A DNA stretch of 64,000 bases from Heliocybe sulcata (Eukaryota > Basidiomycota > Agaricomycetes > Gloeophyllales > Gloeophyllaceae), in contig ML213519.1 of NCBI GenBank assembly GCA_004369045.1, positions 124,001 through 188,000 of the forward strand, written 5' to 3'. This document shows, one piece after another, positions 60,943 to 64,000 of the stretch. The notes beneath the pieces are model-generated. The model made no database searches, was not told the DNA's origin, and was given only the letters and a program-made list of their open reading frames with translations. The stretch's first letter is position 1, and the number at the start of each line of letters is the position of its first letter. Made by a program: the position numbers and the translations under genes.

Positions 60943-63024
60943 ATGATTCCCAAGTACGCGGATTGGAAATTTCCGGAATAAAAGTCGGGAACTGGAAGGA
61001 GAAATGTGTGGCAGTCGCGGGTATGAATTTGAAAGGGTGGTAGGAGGGGAGAGTGATTATTGCGGGGGATTGGAGAGGTTGCAAGGACGGGATATAGAGC
61101 AAAGAGGGAGACAACAGTGCCCGAGATGCTGCACCGAAACCAAACTCCGACGTGTTGCACGGAATCTCCTTCCTTTTGTGTCAGTGCAGCGGGCACCAAC
61201 CCGTCTTCGCATTCTATTCGTATCCCCGAATTCATGATTCCTTTTTCATGATTACAGGCTAACCATCTGATCGCACTGATACCTCTTCTATATAGCTTAT
61301 TTTATCGCTGGCGTCAGCGTGAGTCGCATTCTTGCTGCTGGGACAAGGGGACGTCGCGACTGTAGTTGCCGTTCCGGCTTCGAAACCGGTTCAAGAAAGA
61401 AGCGGAGGCATTCCGAGTATCTGCAGCGATTTCAATTATGCCAGCTGGGAATTTTGCTCTTGTGTACACATCAAGGACCTCGTTGCACGTTGCGAATCGG
61501 GGACCTGCGGGAAGAAACCTTCTACTGCCGGGAGGCCACTTGGGCCTGAAGAGCTTGAGGTCGACATATACCCATGGAGACATTTTAGGCCAGATGCATG
61601 AACGGTTGCCAGCGAGCTGCGCTGAGCGCTGTCATGCGGCAAGCGGTATTTGCGTACCAAGTGAATCTCTCTGTAGAAAGGAATTGTGGGTACAAGATCG
61701 GAGGGGCCTGAGTCTTCATACGTATATTACAAATCGATGCGTATGAATAGCAGCTACGTGCGAACTCGAGAGTAAAGAACCTATACTGAGGTGAATGGCC
61801 ACTTTTCAGATATGAGATTATGTGTCAGTCATCCTGGTTCGTTTTGCTAGCCCTCATCGTATCGTTGGGAAAGTAGACTAGTACTGGGAGTAGTACGTAG
61901 AGGTACACGTTTAGACGCTAGTTTAATTCGAATGCGACTTCGTGAGATGTTCTCAACTATTTATCGAGCATAACTTGAACTGGTCACTTTTCCCTTGGAG
62001 ACTGAGAAGAGCACAAGTACTAGTGTCGAAACGGCAGCTACACAAATACGACACTGACCCAATTGCGATTTGTACCGGTACCTGTCTTAAGTGTCAAACG
62101 TTTCTCCCGTACCACTTTGACGGTACATACACAGGGGAGATTGCGCGACTTTATGCTGCTCAATGCGAAAATAAAGATTCCGGTACAGTTTGAGAACATA
62201 TATTTCATATAAACTGTACCATCATCGCAATATTGTCAAAGCACTGTTTCGTAGGTGCAGGGTACGGTCGACTTGCGAAGAAGAGACCTTGCAACGCGGG
62301 GCCGCCGGTTGCCTGATCGAGTACTCGCTTCTATGCACAGCTTCTTGCAAGCGATCCCGTCGCCCGATGGCGGACCTCCCGACACTACCATTTACCCCGC
62401 TTTGGATTTAGTATGTTTTAGACCAGATCTAGGGTTATGTTTTCTCAGTAAAATGCAACTGCGCTATTTGAATGATATATCGGCATGGACTGCGCATTTA
62501 AAGAGTTTTGTCCTGGGGCCTGTAGCATACAGTTGAGTTGTCGCGCAGCAATGCTCGTGTCATTGCACTAGAAATTTGAGCTTCTGTATTCAATTGATGC
62601 AACCACCACATTCGTCGTCATAAAGACAGGCTTGAGAGTTTCTCACCGGGATTCTCTTGTATCTCCTAAAATAATGGGCGGTGGCGCAGTCTGCTGCAAG
62701 CTTGGATTAATGTCACGAAAGGAATTTTTCCCCAGAGCATTTTATGAAAACACGATAAGAAATACATTATATTTCCAACATGAGGGCTTTCCTTGGTCCT
62801 TACGACGTCATATCCGTCTTAATGATTGCTGCCGTATTCAGGTACGAGGCCAGGCCTGCTAGGAATATCTTAATTGCATTTCGCGTGGGAAGGCAGCAGG
62901 TCGTTTCTCAGCTTGTCTCTGAGTCTGAATCTGCTCTCATCGCCGCCGCCACCGACAACGAGCGACCGCACCCTCCCTACTGCAGTCGTGCTCGCTGCTG
63001 GGACGCTCGGCGACGACACCCACT
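60943..63024. other. Intergenic, 2.1 kb, no firm gene
   Basis: Contains the Snt2 promoter at one end and the leader of the next gene at the other. An 89-codon minus-strand frame at 61314-61583 (MSPWVYVDLKLFRPKWPPGS) and a 93-codon plus-strand frame at 62255-62536 have no motif and are not called. Several GGTAC-rich inverted repeats lie between 62070 and 62220. Confidence 0.4.
62182..62220. repeat. Perfect 10-bp inverted repeat with AT-rich loop
   Basis: GGTACAGTTT and AAACTGTACC separated by 19 bp. Could form a hairpin or mark a small element; related GGTAC palindromes lie within 120 bp upstream. Confidence 0.5.
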
Positions 63025-64000
63025 ATGCTCTTTAGTGGTGGATCCATCGCTGGCACATCCTTCTCCTCGAAGAAGTGGGGAGGCGACGGCGAGCTCGTCC
63101 CCATGCCCGACCTGAACTCGCCTGCGGCGCTCGACCTGGCCGAGCAGCGGGAGAAGAGGACGTCAACGCTGCAATCAACAACGGCTCCGGTCTCCCCCGC
63201 CATCTTGGATGCCCTATTACCCCAACCGGCTGTCTCTACGTCTCCGAATCGGAAGCAGCGGAAGCGTGCCAGAGTGCACAACAACTTCAGTCTGCAATGG
63301 AGCATGCTTAAGAAACGGGTGATGAATGCGTCTGCGCCGTCGACATCGTCGCTTGTGATGAAATCGACTGAGGAGGAGAGCGAGCATCGGCCGTGGGCGG
63401 CGAAGATGGATTCGCTGGATGAGGATGGGGTTGTGGACGAGGTGGTGGTGGATCGGATGTGGTCGGAGGATATGAAGAGCTCGGTCTCGCCGTCGGATTT
63501 TGAGGGGACGCCCGAGAAGAGCACCACTCATCAGCCCGGGACTACCACCGATCACGAGAGCTTCACGCAGATCGAGGGATTCTGGGCATCTTCAACACCG
63601 CTCCTCTTCTTGCGAGGGATGATATGGCCACCCATCGATAGGTTCTTTCATCTACGGTTTGATGATGCTCCTATCGAGGAACATTACACGAAGGAGAACT
63701 GGTTCGTCAAAAAGGTGAGCTTCCCGGTCCTTGTCGTGTGGCCTCTTACACGTGTCGCTATAGCCGCTTGCGATATGGGCATCTCTGTTCTACGTTCTCA
63801 ACTGGGTTCTAGCCTGCGGCTTCATTCCTAAACCACTGGTCCTCTCGGACAACATCTATTACTTCGGGGTAAGCACACATCACCTTCGCTCAATATCATC
63901 GAATAACCATCAGGGTCTATAGATTGCTACTGCCGTCACAATACCGCTCCCTCCCATGGTCATCTTCGACTGGCCTCGCGACCATAACGTCTTCTACCAG
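63025..64000 (+). CDS. Multi-pass membrane protein, N-terminal part (cut by window end)
   Basis: Exons 63025-63714, 63764-63868 and from 63923 on are joined in phase. The start MLFSGGSIAGTSFSSKKWGG leads a soluble region of about 180 residues rich in Ser, Thr and acidic residues. Then come RGMIWPPIDRFFHLRFDD and the first spans (PLAIWASLFYVLNWVLACGF; IATAVTIPLPPMVIFDWPRD). The layout recalls the N-terminal membrane domain of fungal class III adenylate/guanylate cyclase-like or PAS-sensor proteins as I remember them, but the catalytic part lies beyond the window, so this is only a guess. An ATG at 62780 in another frame was not chosen because no membrane-protein frame follows from it. Confidence 0.6.

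Overview
The window is nuclear DNA from a filamentous basidiomycete, most likely an Agaricomycete. Genes carry many introns of about 45-60 bp with GT(A/G)NGT donors and nearby acceptors. Gene spacing is tight, strands are mixed, and the recognisable proteins are fungal (Snt2, Hsp78, a Doa4-type deubiquitinase, an Msd1-type protein, phenol 2-monooxygenases). No retroviral or LTR element was recognised.

Layout. 1-5.0 kb: the 3' part of a DNA polymerase delta subunit 4 gene, then a broken MFS permease copy. A 0.8 kb DNA element with an 8-bp target duplication sits between them. 5.3-7.5 kb: a secreted carboxylesterase with a probable 7-bp frameshift. 8.0-10.4 kb: a phenol-2-monooxygenase-type flavoprotein (minus strand). 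11.2-11.9 kb: a 722-bp inverted-repeat element carrying a repeated 12-mer in one orientation. 13.8-23.8 kb: a complete 10.0 kb CACTA/EnSpm transposon with 15-bp terminal inverted repeats, an AGC target duplication, a Tnp2-type transposase gene and a convergent second gene. 24-25.4 kb: a secreted protein of unknown function. 26.3-30.2 kb: a second copy of the POLD4-MFS block, preceded by an esterase relic.

31-46.5 kb: single-copy housekeeping genes. These are mitochondrial Hsp78, an ankyrin-RCC1-BTB protein of IBtk type, a small unknown protein and an Msd1/SSX2IP-type coiled-coil protein, followed by a second phenol-2-monooxygenase paralogue. 46.5-52.9 kb: a gene-poor stretch with a 400-bp assembly gap, an ankyrin/SEC-C/MYND protein and an unidentified gene. 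53-64 kb: a rhodanese-USP deubiquitinase, a Snt2 chromatin regulator, and the 5' end of a membrane protein gene cut by the window end.

The main theme is duplication and transposon load. POLD4, the MFS permease and the monooxygenase each occur twice and the esterase occurs once plus a relic. This suggests an old tandem block later pulled apart, with the CACTA insertion accounting for 10 kb of the separation. One MFS copy has decayed. Both POLD4 copies keep an intact, nearly identical C-terminal half while their N-terminal halves diverge. I saw no clearly new multi-gene system. The strongest items for follow-up are the complete CACTA element with its accessory gene, the 12-mer element, and the duplicated replicative-polymerase subunit.
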